From assembly GCA_020226215.1 (NCBI GenBank), contig CM035232.1:13304316-13368315 (forward strand): 64,000 nucleotides of DNA, in the 5' to 3' direction. Shown in pieces: positions 38,201 through 50,297 of the stretch. The notes below the pieces were generated by a model. The model saw only the letters and a list, made by a program, of their open reading frames with translations. It was not told where the DNA came from and did no database searches. Position 1 is the stretch's first letter, and the number at the start of each line of letters is the position of its first letter. The position numbers and the translations under genes were made by a program. This DNA is from Sindora glabra (taxonomy: Eukaryota; Streptophyta; Magnoliopsida; Fabales; Fabaceae).

Positions 38201-39659
38201 ATTATTCTGTAATCTTATAATAATATAATTTTTTTAAAATTTGAAAATTTTTATTAAATTATTTATATATTTTATTATAATATTTTGATTAATTTAATTA
38301 ATTAAAACTTGTATGCTGAAGGAAGGAATATTTTGCCAAAACTTCTTCCCACAAACAAGTAATGAAAGATCTGATGCAGTTAGCTTAAAGAAGAAAACTG
38401 ACAACATCTTGAGAAGAATAGAGCAAATAAAAAGTTGAAACAACAACTGATTTTCTATTATAAAAATGATGCCGGACAGAGTGATATTTGCTGAAAGTAG
38501 AAAAGAGATAACAAAAAAAAATTAAAGTAAAAAATAATGATTGGAAGAGAGAAAGGTTGGGAGTCCGGTTGGTTTCTTTATCCAGTATATGAAAAAAGTA
38601 GATATATATATATATATATATATATGGCGTGATTGATAATAAAGAAAGAATTTAACAGAGTGTCCGTTTTGGAGTTTGGACATTCTCTTGATAATGCCAA
38701 TGAATCAGTTTAGGGATCAGTTAACAATTCCATTTTATTAATCTGCCTCTCTCTCTCCCCACCGCACAGCTGCAAAATCATTCATTGTTGTACATTTCTC
38801 GATCAAAGTCACGGCCGCAATCACAGCATAGCAACGCTGCTAAGAAATCTCTGAACCACAGTAGTTATTAATATTTTATTTACTAAAAGAGTTTTTACTT
38901 ATTGAAATTTTTTTATATATTTTAATTATATTATATATAAACAATTTTAACATATTTTTGATATTTTATTTTGATAGAAATAAAAAATCTCTCTTTTTTA
39001 ATCATTTCTAATTAAAATAATAATAATAGATCTTTGTGGGCGGAGTTTGTTTCGGTGGAGAACGAGCTGAATTGGGACAAAATTTATTTCTTAACGAGTA
39101 AGAGTTTAAAATCTAAAATTTTTAATGATCTACTATCTAGGGTGATTACTTCATTTATCCACCATAATAATATTACATTTAAAATAATTAATCTAGCATT
39201 TCTTGCCTTCAACAACAAAGAAACATAGAATTCAAATATATATATATATATATATATAATTTTAGCATCATTTCATATCTCTGTCCAATAAAAATATGAT
39301 GATGGTAAGTTTTATTATTTATATCTCAGTTTTAAAAAAAATTTATACATTAAAATTATATTTTAAAAATTTTAAACTATTAAAAACAATAATTAATTTT
39401 TATTAGATTAAAATAAAAACAATATATAATTTTTTCAAGTATATGTTGGGAAACACGGAGGAATCTCTCCTCAATGGACACTAACTTTTTTATTAATCGG
39501 AGTATGTATTTAATTAATTTTTGAAAATTTATTTATAATCAATTCCAGTTTTTAAAATTATTACAATCAGATTATAATAAACAAAGCGCTGTTTTTCAAT
39601 TTTTTGCCTTTTCCTCTACTAATATCTTGATTAATATCCTTATTGGTTGCCGTGTGTCT

Positions 39660-39800
39660 CAAGCGGGGGACACGTGTCCAATTTTCCGTGGAGTCCGCAT
39701 CACGTCACGTGATTAAAAATGTCGGCCTACCACATCGTCGGCCTATCAATTCACGTGGCCAACTCACCGTGCATTGGTTGCGGGCCCACCAGCGTTACGT
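39660..39800. promoter_or_regulatory. G-box / ABRE-like cluster
   Basis: Three CACGTG hexamers in 87 bp, the first inside the perfect palindrome GGACACGTGTCC (39669-39680), the others at 39706 and 39752, in a short GC-rich island within A/T-rich DNA. G-boxes bind plant bHLH and bZIP factors. There is no neighbouring gene start, so a function is not shown. Confidence 0.4.
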
Positions 39801-42800
39801 TATGCCATTAACCTCAACCCCTGCTCCCTCACCTGCTAAACGCTTTTGGTAGCAAAGTAAAAGCAACAAATTAACGTCTAATTTTGAGAGGCAAAAAAAA
39901 AAAAAAAAAAAAGGAGAAAGAGCCAATTTTTTAGGGGTTGAATGATCTCATTCTAGTTTAGTAACTTTAGTGTCATTTTCAAGAAAAAATAAAAATAAGT
40001 TTATTTTTTAAATTACATTTGTTTTCTCTAAAATTTAATTTAATTATATTTGTATTTATTTTATTTTTAAAATTTATACTTACTTTCTTCATTTTTTGGG
40101 CAAAGATCTAAATCTATAATTTTGTATATCTATACTTTAGATATTTAAATAAAAATAAATAATTAAATTAATTTATTTTTAAATGAATGATTTGAACTAA
40201 TTTTCTAATAATTTGATATATAGGTTTCAACATCTTAAAGGATTAATATTAAATTTGCTGCAAATTTTATTTGAATTTCAAAAAAAGCTGCACTTATATG
40301 AATTATTAAAATTATGTTATATTTATTCTTTAACTAACTATTTATTTATTTAATATCATAGTAAATTTATAAATTCTCTTTAATTATTTTGATTAAATAC
40401 TAATAATAATTTTTTATTTATATAAATAAAATTAACTTAATTAACTAGTTTCTAAAAAAATGTAAAGATTCCAGGTTACAACAATTAAACAATCTATTTT
40501 TGTCAAATATTTAATAGTATTTTTTATTTTTGACCTTTTTTTTAAATAATATATGAGAAAGCAGTCAGGAAAATAAGATTTATCAACTTATTACCAAAGA
40601 AAAGTGTAGACCATACCAAATAAATGAAGGAGACTATTACCATTTTGTGACAAAATACACAAAATATTTGAAAAAGGATATATAATACCATAAGCAAAGC
40701 ACAATAGGAGCTTTTAACAAAAATAATAAAGGATATTCGTTTTAGTTAGTCAATTTTTTAAATTGAACTAGCAAAATTTTTTAAAACAATGAGATAACTT
40801 TGCATAAATACAAGTGAAATATAACTTTTTTTTATCATAATATACATAATACAACAAGATATGAAATGATATAATTTTTTGTGGCATAAATTTTGGTAAC
40901 TCATTATCGATAAAATATATTCCACTTTATTCTTTAAATAAATTATTATTATTGATTGAATATTAAGAAAAAAAATTGTAACATTATAATAGAATTACAT
41001 GCTCCTTGGTTAAACTTGTAATATATATTCCCCTATAGTGATAAAAGTCATAATAGCTATAGTTTACATTATAAAAATATTAGTTTGTCCTCTGAACGTC
41101 AAGTAATAAATTTTGTTTTATAAACAACTTATATATCTTATGCTCATAAAAAAATCTAAATCATGTGGAAGAGGTATTGAAAAATAAAATTTCTTATTTA
41201 TTGGATTTGACTTGAAAAGTAAGAAAATAAAATTTATCATTTAATGGTAACGTCCATCTTGGACGTTTATGAATTTTTTTTATAAAATAAACTAAATTGT
41301 TTTTGTTAATAAAATTAAAATTAATTAAATAAGTAAATAAATAATTTTAATATAATTAAAAATTCAAAATATGATTAATAAAATTAAAATAAATAAAATA
41401 TAAAGGGTTGTTAAAATAATTAATTTTAATAGGATGAAATATGAGCAAGTACACTAAATTTAGCAAGTTGTAGAATCATTTTTTTATGATACATGACATA
41501 ATTTAGTAAAAATATTAAGTAGAGTGTCTATGTCCTAAAAAGAAAAAAAATCTTAGATGTAGGAGTCTTGCCCATTTATTTAAAATAAAAGTAAAAAAAT
41601 TAAGTTTATAAAAGAAATAGTTTATATTCAAAAAATAGAAAGAAAATGAGGATAATCAATTTAAATTTTAAAAATGAGCATAATTTTTTTATAACACATA
41701 AAAATGATATTTTTAAACTTCATACACAAAATTTTAAATTCTACTCATAGTTTAAAACAGTTTTTTAATCTATTTTTCTATAAAATGTCGGATAGCATTT
41801 CAATTGATTTCATTGATATTTATATTTTCTTCTCCATTTTTTAAAGGGTAAGTTATACTTAGTATGTTTGTAGTTTAACTTAATTATATTTATCTTTGCT
41901 ATATTTTTAAAAAAAAAATATTTATCTTTTCTATTTTTCAAAAATAGAGGAGGTAAATTTATACTTATAATAAAAGAAAATGAAAGTAAATATTTATGGA
42001 AATGAAAGTTAATATATATTTTAAAAATAAAAGGTTGTAATTAAATTTTTACTAAAACATGGACAAAAAAGATATGAGAACTGAACACAACAATTGTATA
42101 ATCACACCCTTCATCGTCAATCTCATAATCACATGATGATTCAATCCATAATAGGTGCTTTAGGATCACTACCCATTCATTTCCATATTATAAATATTCA
42201 TCTATGTGTAAGATTGTAAATTAACAATCAATAATGATATAAATTTAATGCAACCTTTATAATTCAAGTTTACAATACATACACACATGTTACAACATTT
42301 CCATACCTTCTTACATAACTTCATATTTCATATTCATCATTACTCTTCATGTAGGAGTCAATTACAATACCACAAAATACTCATATATGTGACATAAAAA
42401 ACTTTATAATGTATAATTATCTATATACTTCATTATGGAAACTCAAAGAGCAATTCTGCAAAGTTATAGTCAACTATAAGAATAAAGAAAATTATTTTGC
42501 TATTTATAGTGGATTATGTAGTCCTTGAGAGAAACTTTACAAGTGTATAGTTAACTATGATCTATTAGAGAAAAGATTTGAATGGTATAACTAACTATAT
42601 TTGCCTAAAAAGCATATTTATGAGGCATAATTGATTATGCAATCGATTATAACTTGATGTTCTATAAAATTTCAATGAAATGCACTTTTCCTACAAGACT
42701 TTAACATCACATTTTCATTTGACAAGCTACCATTCATGTCCATATCACCATACAATACATCCTTATCATATTGCTCACAAAATCCATTAAGAAAATCAAA

Positions 42801-43627
42801 TTAAAATCCATATATCATACAATCTCCTCAAGGTTTGATTGAAATATAGAAAAACCTATCCTTCAACAACTTATGTTATATAAATCCGTCCACACTTAAT
42901 TAAAATGCTTACTTATCTTGAGTGGAGAAGATTCTAGTTAGAGATGGCTGTTCTTTGACAACTCCTAATCATAAAACAAACAAAATTCCTTTAAGTTAAA
43001 AGACTCCAATCCAAGAAATTTCCGAGAACCTAGAGAAAAGACCTAACGAAATTGGAAGTTCACAAAGCCTTACCTTGTATGAATTGAGGAATATGAGTGA
43101 TTGATGAAGATTTGCCTTGGCTAATGATGGAAGAAGAAGAGGAAGATGAAGAAATTGGGAACTTGTGTTTTTCTTCTGAAAAAAATGGGAGATTTTAGGC
43201 TACCAAAAGAGAATAAATAAAGGATGGGGTAATGGAAAAATTTAAGAAGTAACCCTAAATTTCATCTACATTCTAATATTCAACTCTAATTATATTTAAT
43301 CTTTAAATATTTTATTTTATTCCTTTATTCTCATTTATTTCTTGTAAAATTTTTATTCTAATTCCACTAAAATAATTATTTATTCCCCACATAAAATTTT
43401 ATCTTATATTCCTCTATATAAATTTATTATACTTATATAGAAATATTTTTAAAATTTTATAAGATTATGACAACTGCACCTGTGTGCGCTTGATTACTTA
43501 ATTACTCATAAGGAATAATGCCAAAAAAAAAAAACAAAAACAAAAGACGGCACGATATCATGCGAGTAGCACCGTTGTGCACATCAAGGTAAGCAATGTG
43601 ATTTTCAATATGCATAATTCCTTTGGA

Positions 43628-43667
43628 CATTTCGAAGTTGCAATAACATTTCGAAGTTGCAATATGC
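43628..43667. repeat. Two tandem copies of a 21-bp unit
   Basis: CATTTCGAAGTTGCAATA occurs twice, 21 bp apart, in a patch of ordinary base composition (43545-43680). Confidence 0.8.
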
Positions 43668-44288
43668 CCACTCACTTTAATTTTATTCAAATTTATATTA
43701 TATATTCAACAAATTTTGAGAGTAACATTGATCTCGCCCGTCAAAATAACTAACATTAATTTCAAATATCTTGTCGCTCTTTGTGAGGGGGAAAAAATCT
43801 TCTGTGAATTTTGTTTATATAAAAGAGAGAAAAAAAAAAATAACACTAATTTAGACTATATGCATCAATAAATTTTACAAAAGTTGTGGGTGTGGTTTTT
43901 TCCCCCTCCCCCCCCCCCCTAATCTACGATAAACAAAGTGTAATCAAAAGCCTCTGTTGTCAAAAAAGTTTGTTGAATAGATCTGATTTTGCGATGAACT
44001 AAAAAAATAAACAAAATGATAAATATAAATTTCATATATATTAATAAATCTTATGAATGCTATATTTATCTCTTTACTTAAAATTTATATAAAATAATTT
44101 TAAAATTTTTGATACACCCACTTCTTTAAAAAAAATTCAAAGATATTCTTCCTAACACTCCTATAAACTTTTCTGTATATAATAAAATATATATGATAAA
44201 ATTCTAATTAAAAGAAAAGTGTGTCAAATTATTTTGCAAACCTCGCCATGACAATGATGCCCCCCGGGTTGTAGATGTCTTAGACAAT

Positions 44289-45069
44289 CATGGTCATTAA
44301 AATCGAAATTTAATTTACTGAGTCTTGGTTCAATCAGTGAATTATTGTTTTAATAATTTATAATATGAAAAATATAAATATAATAATAATAACATTTAAT
44401 AAATGAAACAATAATAAATTTCATATAACGGTTCATCACATTATATTTGATAAATTCATAATAAATTAATATAGAATTAAAAGGAAAATTATAAATCATT
44501 AACCAAACAGGAAAATAGAAGTTAGGACGAACCATAACTTAAAAAATTGAAGTGTCAGAATCATGAAATTTGAAAATAGATTAAAATTTTATTTTAATTA
44601 TTGTAAGATTGATTTTTTATCAATTTTATTCTTAATTAAAATTTTGTATCAATTTAATCCTTATAAGATTAAAAATTTTAAATTTTAGTCGTTCAATACT
44701 TGGAATGGAATATTGAATTATTATATAAAAAGATTAAAATTTGAGAATTTTTAATTTTATAAAAATTAAATTGATGTAAAATTTTAATTAGGATGAAATT
44801 AATAAAAATTAAAATTTTCAAAGATTAAAATAAATTTTAATTCTATGAAGATAAAAAGAAAACAATAAGTATTAGATCAAAATATTTAAAATTGATGATT
44901 CTTTGGTCGATACAAATAAACCAATTTAAATAATAATCATCAATTAAATTAATTTTCCACTAATTCAAGTACATGATTAATCTGGTTGTATGATTTGGAT
45001 AGGACCAATCACTAATTTACCAATATACCAATTAAATCGGCTATGTTGGTTGGATTCTAATAACTACAT
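44289..45069. mobile_element. hAT-like non-autonomous element with a nested palindrome
   Basis: Perfect 8-bp repeats TAGACAAT flank it (44281-44288, 45070-45077). The left end ATGGTCATTAAAATCGAA and the reverse complement of the right end ATGTAGTTATTAGAATCCAA match with a 2-base gap. Both features suit hAT. At about 44579-44847 it contains a second structure: two ~130-bp inverted arms meeting at a short centre near 44712. Confidence 0.7.
44579..44847. repeat. Nested near-palindrome inside the hAT-like element
   Basis: The arms are roughly 130 bp each with almost no spacer. AATTAAAATTTTGTATCAAT in the left arm pairs with AATTAAAATTTTACATCAAT in the reverse complement of the right arm. Probably a foldback MITE that inserted into, or forms the core of, the surrounding element. 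Confidence 0.65.
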
Positions 45070-45256
45070 TAGACAATAATTGCGGTGGGTTGTGGATTGA
45101 GGTGTAAAACACGGAGAAGGCCTCACATAAGCCTATAAAAAAGGGGATAAAATGGCCAAGTTTGTAGGTATTTATGAGTATGTGACATTATTCTTTTTAT
45201 ACTAAGAATAATTACATTACTAAATATGTATATATAATAATTCGATATCAGACTTT

Positions 45257-45966
45257 GAATGTAGAGAAATATACTTTCATAGAATATTAAATGGTGTTAG
45301 ATTAAAAAAATATATTTTTAAAAATTGTAATTAAACACTTAAATTTTTTTATGTAATAAGTTAGTTGAATAAAATTAAAAAAAATTATATTACATCATTG
45401 GATATTTAATTAAATTAAATTAAAAATCTTTAAATATTTGAAAAAAAATAAAAATTAGGCACAAACTCACCCTCATAAACTTGTAACTACATGAAATCAC
45501 TTGTATAAATCCGCACAAAAAATGACCTTCCTGTAACAAGATTGTAATAGTCTAAGCTTACAAAATTAAGATTAGGCATGTAAAATAAACTTAAAGTTAC
45601 GGACAATGTGAGTAGCTTATGGTTATAATACAGATTGAATTCCTTATATTGAAATTCGTATTTTTTTAGGTTAATATAAGCAAGTTTGCACGAGTACAAT
45701 TTTGCACAATCTTGCTTGCGATCCTAATTTTTTTTAATTTTTATATTAATATTTTTTATAATCCTTCAAGCATTTGAGGCTTTTTTTTAATCTAACCTAA
45801 TTTTTACTTTAATGTCTAATAGATTAATATAATTTTTTTAATTTTATTCAACTAATCCATTACATAAAAGAAAATTCAATTATCCAATTATAATTTATAA
45901 AAAATATTTTTTTAATCTAACCCATCCAATATTTTTTGAAGGCGTCTTTTTTCCTCTACATATAGG
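45257..45966. mobile_element. Long inverted-repeat element
   Basis: The left arm (45257-45445) and right arm (about 45765-45966) are inverted copies: TTAGATTAAAAAAATAT occurs in both, and TTAGTTGAATAAAATTAAAA lines up exactly. The ~320-bp centre contains unrelated, more complex sequence. Target duplication not resolved, so the superfamily is unknown. Confidence 0.65.
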
Positions 45967-45980
45967 ATTCAATTTATTAT

Positions 45981-45983
<3 letters not shown>

Positions 45984-46026
<43 letters not shown>
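45984..46026. repeat. (TA)n microsatellite
   Basis: About 43 bp of uninterrupted TA, immediately right of the long inverted-repeat element. Confidence 0.95.
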
Positions 46027-46029
<3 letters not shown>

Positions 46030-49000
46030 GTAATTTAATAACTTTTAATAATATAAAAAAATTAATATAATCCGCCCATAACTACCTACAAGTATGATTT
46101 ATAAAAATGAATCTTCACAAATTCAAACCTTCACGGGCCAATCCACCACAAACCTTTTTATATGTCGACCAATTTTACATGCTTAGAGTTTTATTTCTAC
46201 AACTGACTGATAAGCTATTTTGCTTAGTCAGCGTAAATGACCAGTATGCACTTAGGAGATCAGTCACTCTCTTGCAAAAATTAAGGCCTAATTAATTATA
46301 TTAATTGATTTAATCAATTGATAGTATTAGTTATTTATTTAAAAATATTTATAAAATTAGCTACTTGTACATAAAATAATTTATATATTTTATAATTTAT
46401 TTAAATATTTTTTATTTTAATGATATTTTAGATTATAATATATTATTTATTATATTATTTTTTAAGAAAAATTATGTCATTATAATTTAATATATTTATT
46501 TAATTTTTATTTAAAAATAAATAATTATATTTTTAATTAAAAAATATTTGTGATATTTTGATAAATTCAATAACTATTAAAGTTTATTTTGTAATTATTT
46601 TTAATGTAAATCTAAAATCTATATGTTTATCATTAATAATACTAATGAATTATATATTTTAAGTATAAAAACATATTTTTCATAGGTAATATCATCTCAT
46701 TGTTTCTTTTTTTCCCCTTAATATATATTATTCTTTAATTCAAAAAATATTATTTGACAAAAGATGTAATATCCTGAAGTAGTATTTAAATTTTTATTAT
46801 TAAATATCTTAAAATATTTATTTCAATTAAAGAGGATAGTTAAATTATTTATATTTATATCAAGGTGAAATATGAATATTTTAAGTAATAGATATATAAT
46901 ATTAGTCTGATTTTATATAACAAAAATGTTATTCAAATATTGTTGGGACTTATAGAAATTGAGAAAGGAAAGTTTATGAAATATACGTATTAGCTTTGAT
47001 AGATAACTTTTGTTCATAAATTTATAAATTTATGAAAATATTCTCAAGATTTAGGATGTGATGAATTACCATATATATGTGTATACATATGTATACTATT
47101 AGTTAAATAAATTATGCTTCTAATATTTTAAAGTAACAATATAATTTAGGCTGAGATTTTAACTAAAGTGGAGAAAAGAAATTTTTATGGAATCAAAATT
47201 TAAATTTTATAAAAGGCTAAGATTAATGGATATTTTTTAAAAAATAAATGATTGGTTAAAATCGAATTTAATTTAAATAGAAGGCTTGGATTGAAGTTGG
47301 AATCAATCTCACTAAGTGTAAGAAGCATGAAAGTAAAACTTAAAGCTCTCTTTTTCTTTTTTTTTCTTTCTCTCTTTCCATCGGTACTTCCTTATTTCCT
47401 CCCTCTTTCTTTCACACTTTCCTTCTCTACTAGATAGCTATCATTGCCATGCTTATATCTCTCACCATTAGTGCTAGTGCCATTGACTCAGTAGCTAGCT
47501 GTTACTATGCCTCATTGACTCCATCATGTGTGAGGATTGCCAAATGAGCTTGAGGTGACTAGCGGAGTTATAATTGTTGGTCTGGCTTCCTCTGGCCATC
47601 AGACACTTCCCGAAGCTTTCTATAAGCTTCTTCTTAGTTGTGGCAAGTTTAGGGTGTTACAGAAGCTCTAAATTAGTGTTTCATAGTAGTAATGCTTCAA
47701 GGTGCTAGCTCCCATGATTTTTGGTTGCAAGTGATGTTTTCCAACACTAATATGTCGCTGGTAACCTTTTAGACCAAAGGTAAGTCACCCTAGACATTAA
47801 AATCCTTATATTTTGCTAGATTGAAAGGAAATCAAAGAAACTCATTTGTATGTTTTGATATATACGATGATACATGAGGAAAAATTTGGTCTTTTATGTT
47901 GTAAAATGTTACGATAATATGATTAAAATGTATAAGGAGTATTACATTCTAATATTATTGGTGATTCATTCATGATTTAAGAAAACCTCTAAATGGGTGA
48001 AATATAAATTAATGATTGTGTTAAAATAAAACTAAAGGTATTATGAACTGAATATATAATTTTATAAAATGATATAAATATGGCATCCTTTTAATATAAG
48101 GTTTTAATATTTTGACTATTTCATACTTAGTTCAAGAAATTTCATTTTATCATTTTACTTAAGTAATTAATATAATACTCATAAAGTAATGATTTGAGGC
48201 TTTAGAATATTAAATTAGTATACTTAAAGCACATTTATATTATAAAGGTTAATATTTTTAGTATTCAAAGTTAATATAAGTAAATTCTTAAAATGTAGTA
48301 TTTTGATTTCGCAAGTCCGCATTAGGAAATAGAAGAAGTTGATGGCTTTAAGTGTTGAAATAATTGTAAATTAAATATAGAATGGTAATGTTCAAAAGAA
48401 TAGAAAGCAGTTATCTAGTATTCATAAATTATCATTATAAATTATGAAATAAAAAGAAATAAATGATGAAAGCGAAATACTCAAATACTTTGGTGTTTAT
48501 ATAGTGCTTATATTGGTTGAACACCATGTTTTATAATTTATAGTTTCTTTACTAACTAAATAAATCACAAATACATTCATACATGGAATTGAACCTATTT
48601 ATAATTGATAATTTAAATCTCAATAGTTGTGATTGTTTACTTGATCAATGTGTTGTCAAGGTAATTGATTTGTTAAAATGAATATATACACTCATATGGC
48701 TATTTCATAAGATATGGTTGTTTCTCATTATGAAACCTTAAGATGAGAATAATGCAACATTATTTTTTTTAATATTATTTAATGGCATTTATGTTGGACG
48801 AAATAATAGACTATGAATGTGTATATGTATAGAATGATTGTGGATTGACCACGCATAGAGGGCATGGTAGTGTAATTACTGATTGCTCATCAATTTAAAT
48901 CGAGTTTATATTATTGCTTATATATTGGATAACGTAATATGAACTATATCAAAATGTGAATTATTATTGTGGCCATGCAAAAGAGTATGACAGTGCTATT

Positions 49001-50125
49001 ATATATATATATATATATATTGTTATGTGTTTTTATATTATCAATGATGATGAAATAGTTACTTTGTGTTGCAATTATATTAAAATTATGATGTGTAAAG
49101 TTGATCTCTAGTATGTATATTATAATGTGAACTATGCCAGGAGTAGTATCGAGATTGAGAATTGTGATGGAAGTGATATTGTTAATATTAGATGGAAAAT
49201 TCGCAATAAGAAGTTTATGAAAGATATAAGGTAGACCTTGGAGGGACAATGATTGAAAACTTATGGAACGTATAAGGTTGACACAGGAGTCAAAAGGATA
49301 CATGTATATCTATTATAAATTATAATACATTGTGGTGTAATTTTGAAATCCCATTAATTTGAACACTTTTGTGAAATTTAATTGTGATTGTGCCCTGTTG
49401 GCTATTTAATAATCAAATAACCATTTGAAATAGGTTATGCATATGATGCGGTAATAAAATTGTATGCAATTCAAATGGCTAAGACTATTATGGGTTATGA
49501 TATGAAATAAAAAAATTTGTGTCATATGCAAGTAAACATGTCAACTTAGGATTAGTCTCGTATGCTTTAGAAATTCAAGAAATAGGTTTGATATTGTTAT
49601 CTAATTTGATACTTAATTGGCATATAACTGTTCTATATATAATTGAGTCAAAGCATAGTTATGATAAATATACACTCATTGAGTTCTCATGACTTATTTC
49701 ATTTTATTTTTAATGATTTCAGGTTGAAATAAATACATTTAAGTTTTGTTGTACCTATGGAAAGTAAAAAACAACTTGGTTAAGGACTTTGATAGATAGA
49801 CTAGAATCAAGATAGAGATAGAGATTATATTAATTCAGCATTTGATATGTTGAATTACTTATTTGTATATGTGTTTTAAGATCGTGTAATATTATATGTG
49901 TTTTGTGTTACTATCGTATCTATAAAGAATAGAGATTTTTATGATTTAGGGTGTGTAACTTTTGAGAAGTGTTTAAAAATAAAGAAAGCTTTATCTATTT
50001 TTTCATAAAAATTTAAAATAAATTTTGAATCCTTATGGAAATAAAGAGATTTTCAGTGGACAAATTTAGTATAAATAATGTTAAAGTTAGTGAAAATTAA
50101 ATGGCGAGATCCATATTGATTATGA
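46030..50125. other. Gene-free region, possibly with an old LTR
   Basis: No coding domain seen. 46765-47661 starts TGTAATATCC and ends GGGTGTTACA, which could be a decayed LTR of about 0.9 kb with inverted TGTAA..TTACA ends. There is no matching second copy, primer site or target duplication. (AT)n at 48997-49021. The sequence to about 49985 has lower A/T bias than its surroundings. Confidence 0.35.
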
Positions 50126-50288
50126 GGTGCTTTCTATATTATCCATGAGGGTTTGGAACACATGGGTATGTGGCACAATGCAAGCCACTAGATGAGGGAA
50201 ATTATTAACTGAGTCAACTCATCTAATGGCTCATATTGTGCTACATCCCCATAGGTTCCAAACCCCTATGGGTAACATAGAATTTCCC
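50126..50288. mobile_element. 163-bp foldback MITE with perfect 9-bp target duplication
   Basis: TGATTATGA occurs directly on both sides (50117-50125, 50289-50297). The arms 50132-50196 and 50218-50282 are inverted copies, 65 nt each, about 53 of 65 positions identical by eye, with a 21-nt loop. The terminal GGTGCTTTCTAT mirrors GGGAAATTCTAT. A 9-bp duplication points to Mutator-like transposition. The size and fold also resemble a plant microRNA precursor, but the arms do not contain a microRNA I know. Confidence 0.8.
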
Positions 50289-50297
50289 TGATTATGA

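Larger units (their letters stand above)
35276..44288. other. AT-rich gene-free region
   Basis: No protein or RNA gene recognised in about 9 kb. Present are (TA)n at 38601-38625 and 39236-39258, an A20 run at 39893-39912, a GC-richer G-box cluster at 39660-39800 (separate entry), and a run of near-palindromes at 42465-42650. GGTTCAATTGGTT-like words near 35650 may mark a decayed hAT-type MITE whose ends I could not fix. Confidence 0.4.

Noticed and set aside
39643..39852. 69-codon + strand ORF in the G-box island
   Set aside because: Open only because the patch is GC-rich. No homology recognised and G-box palindromes run through it.
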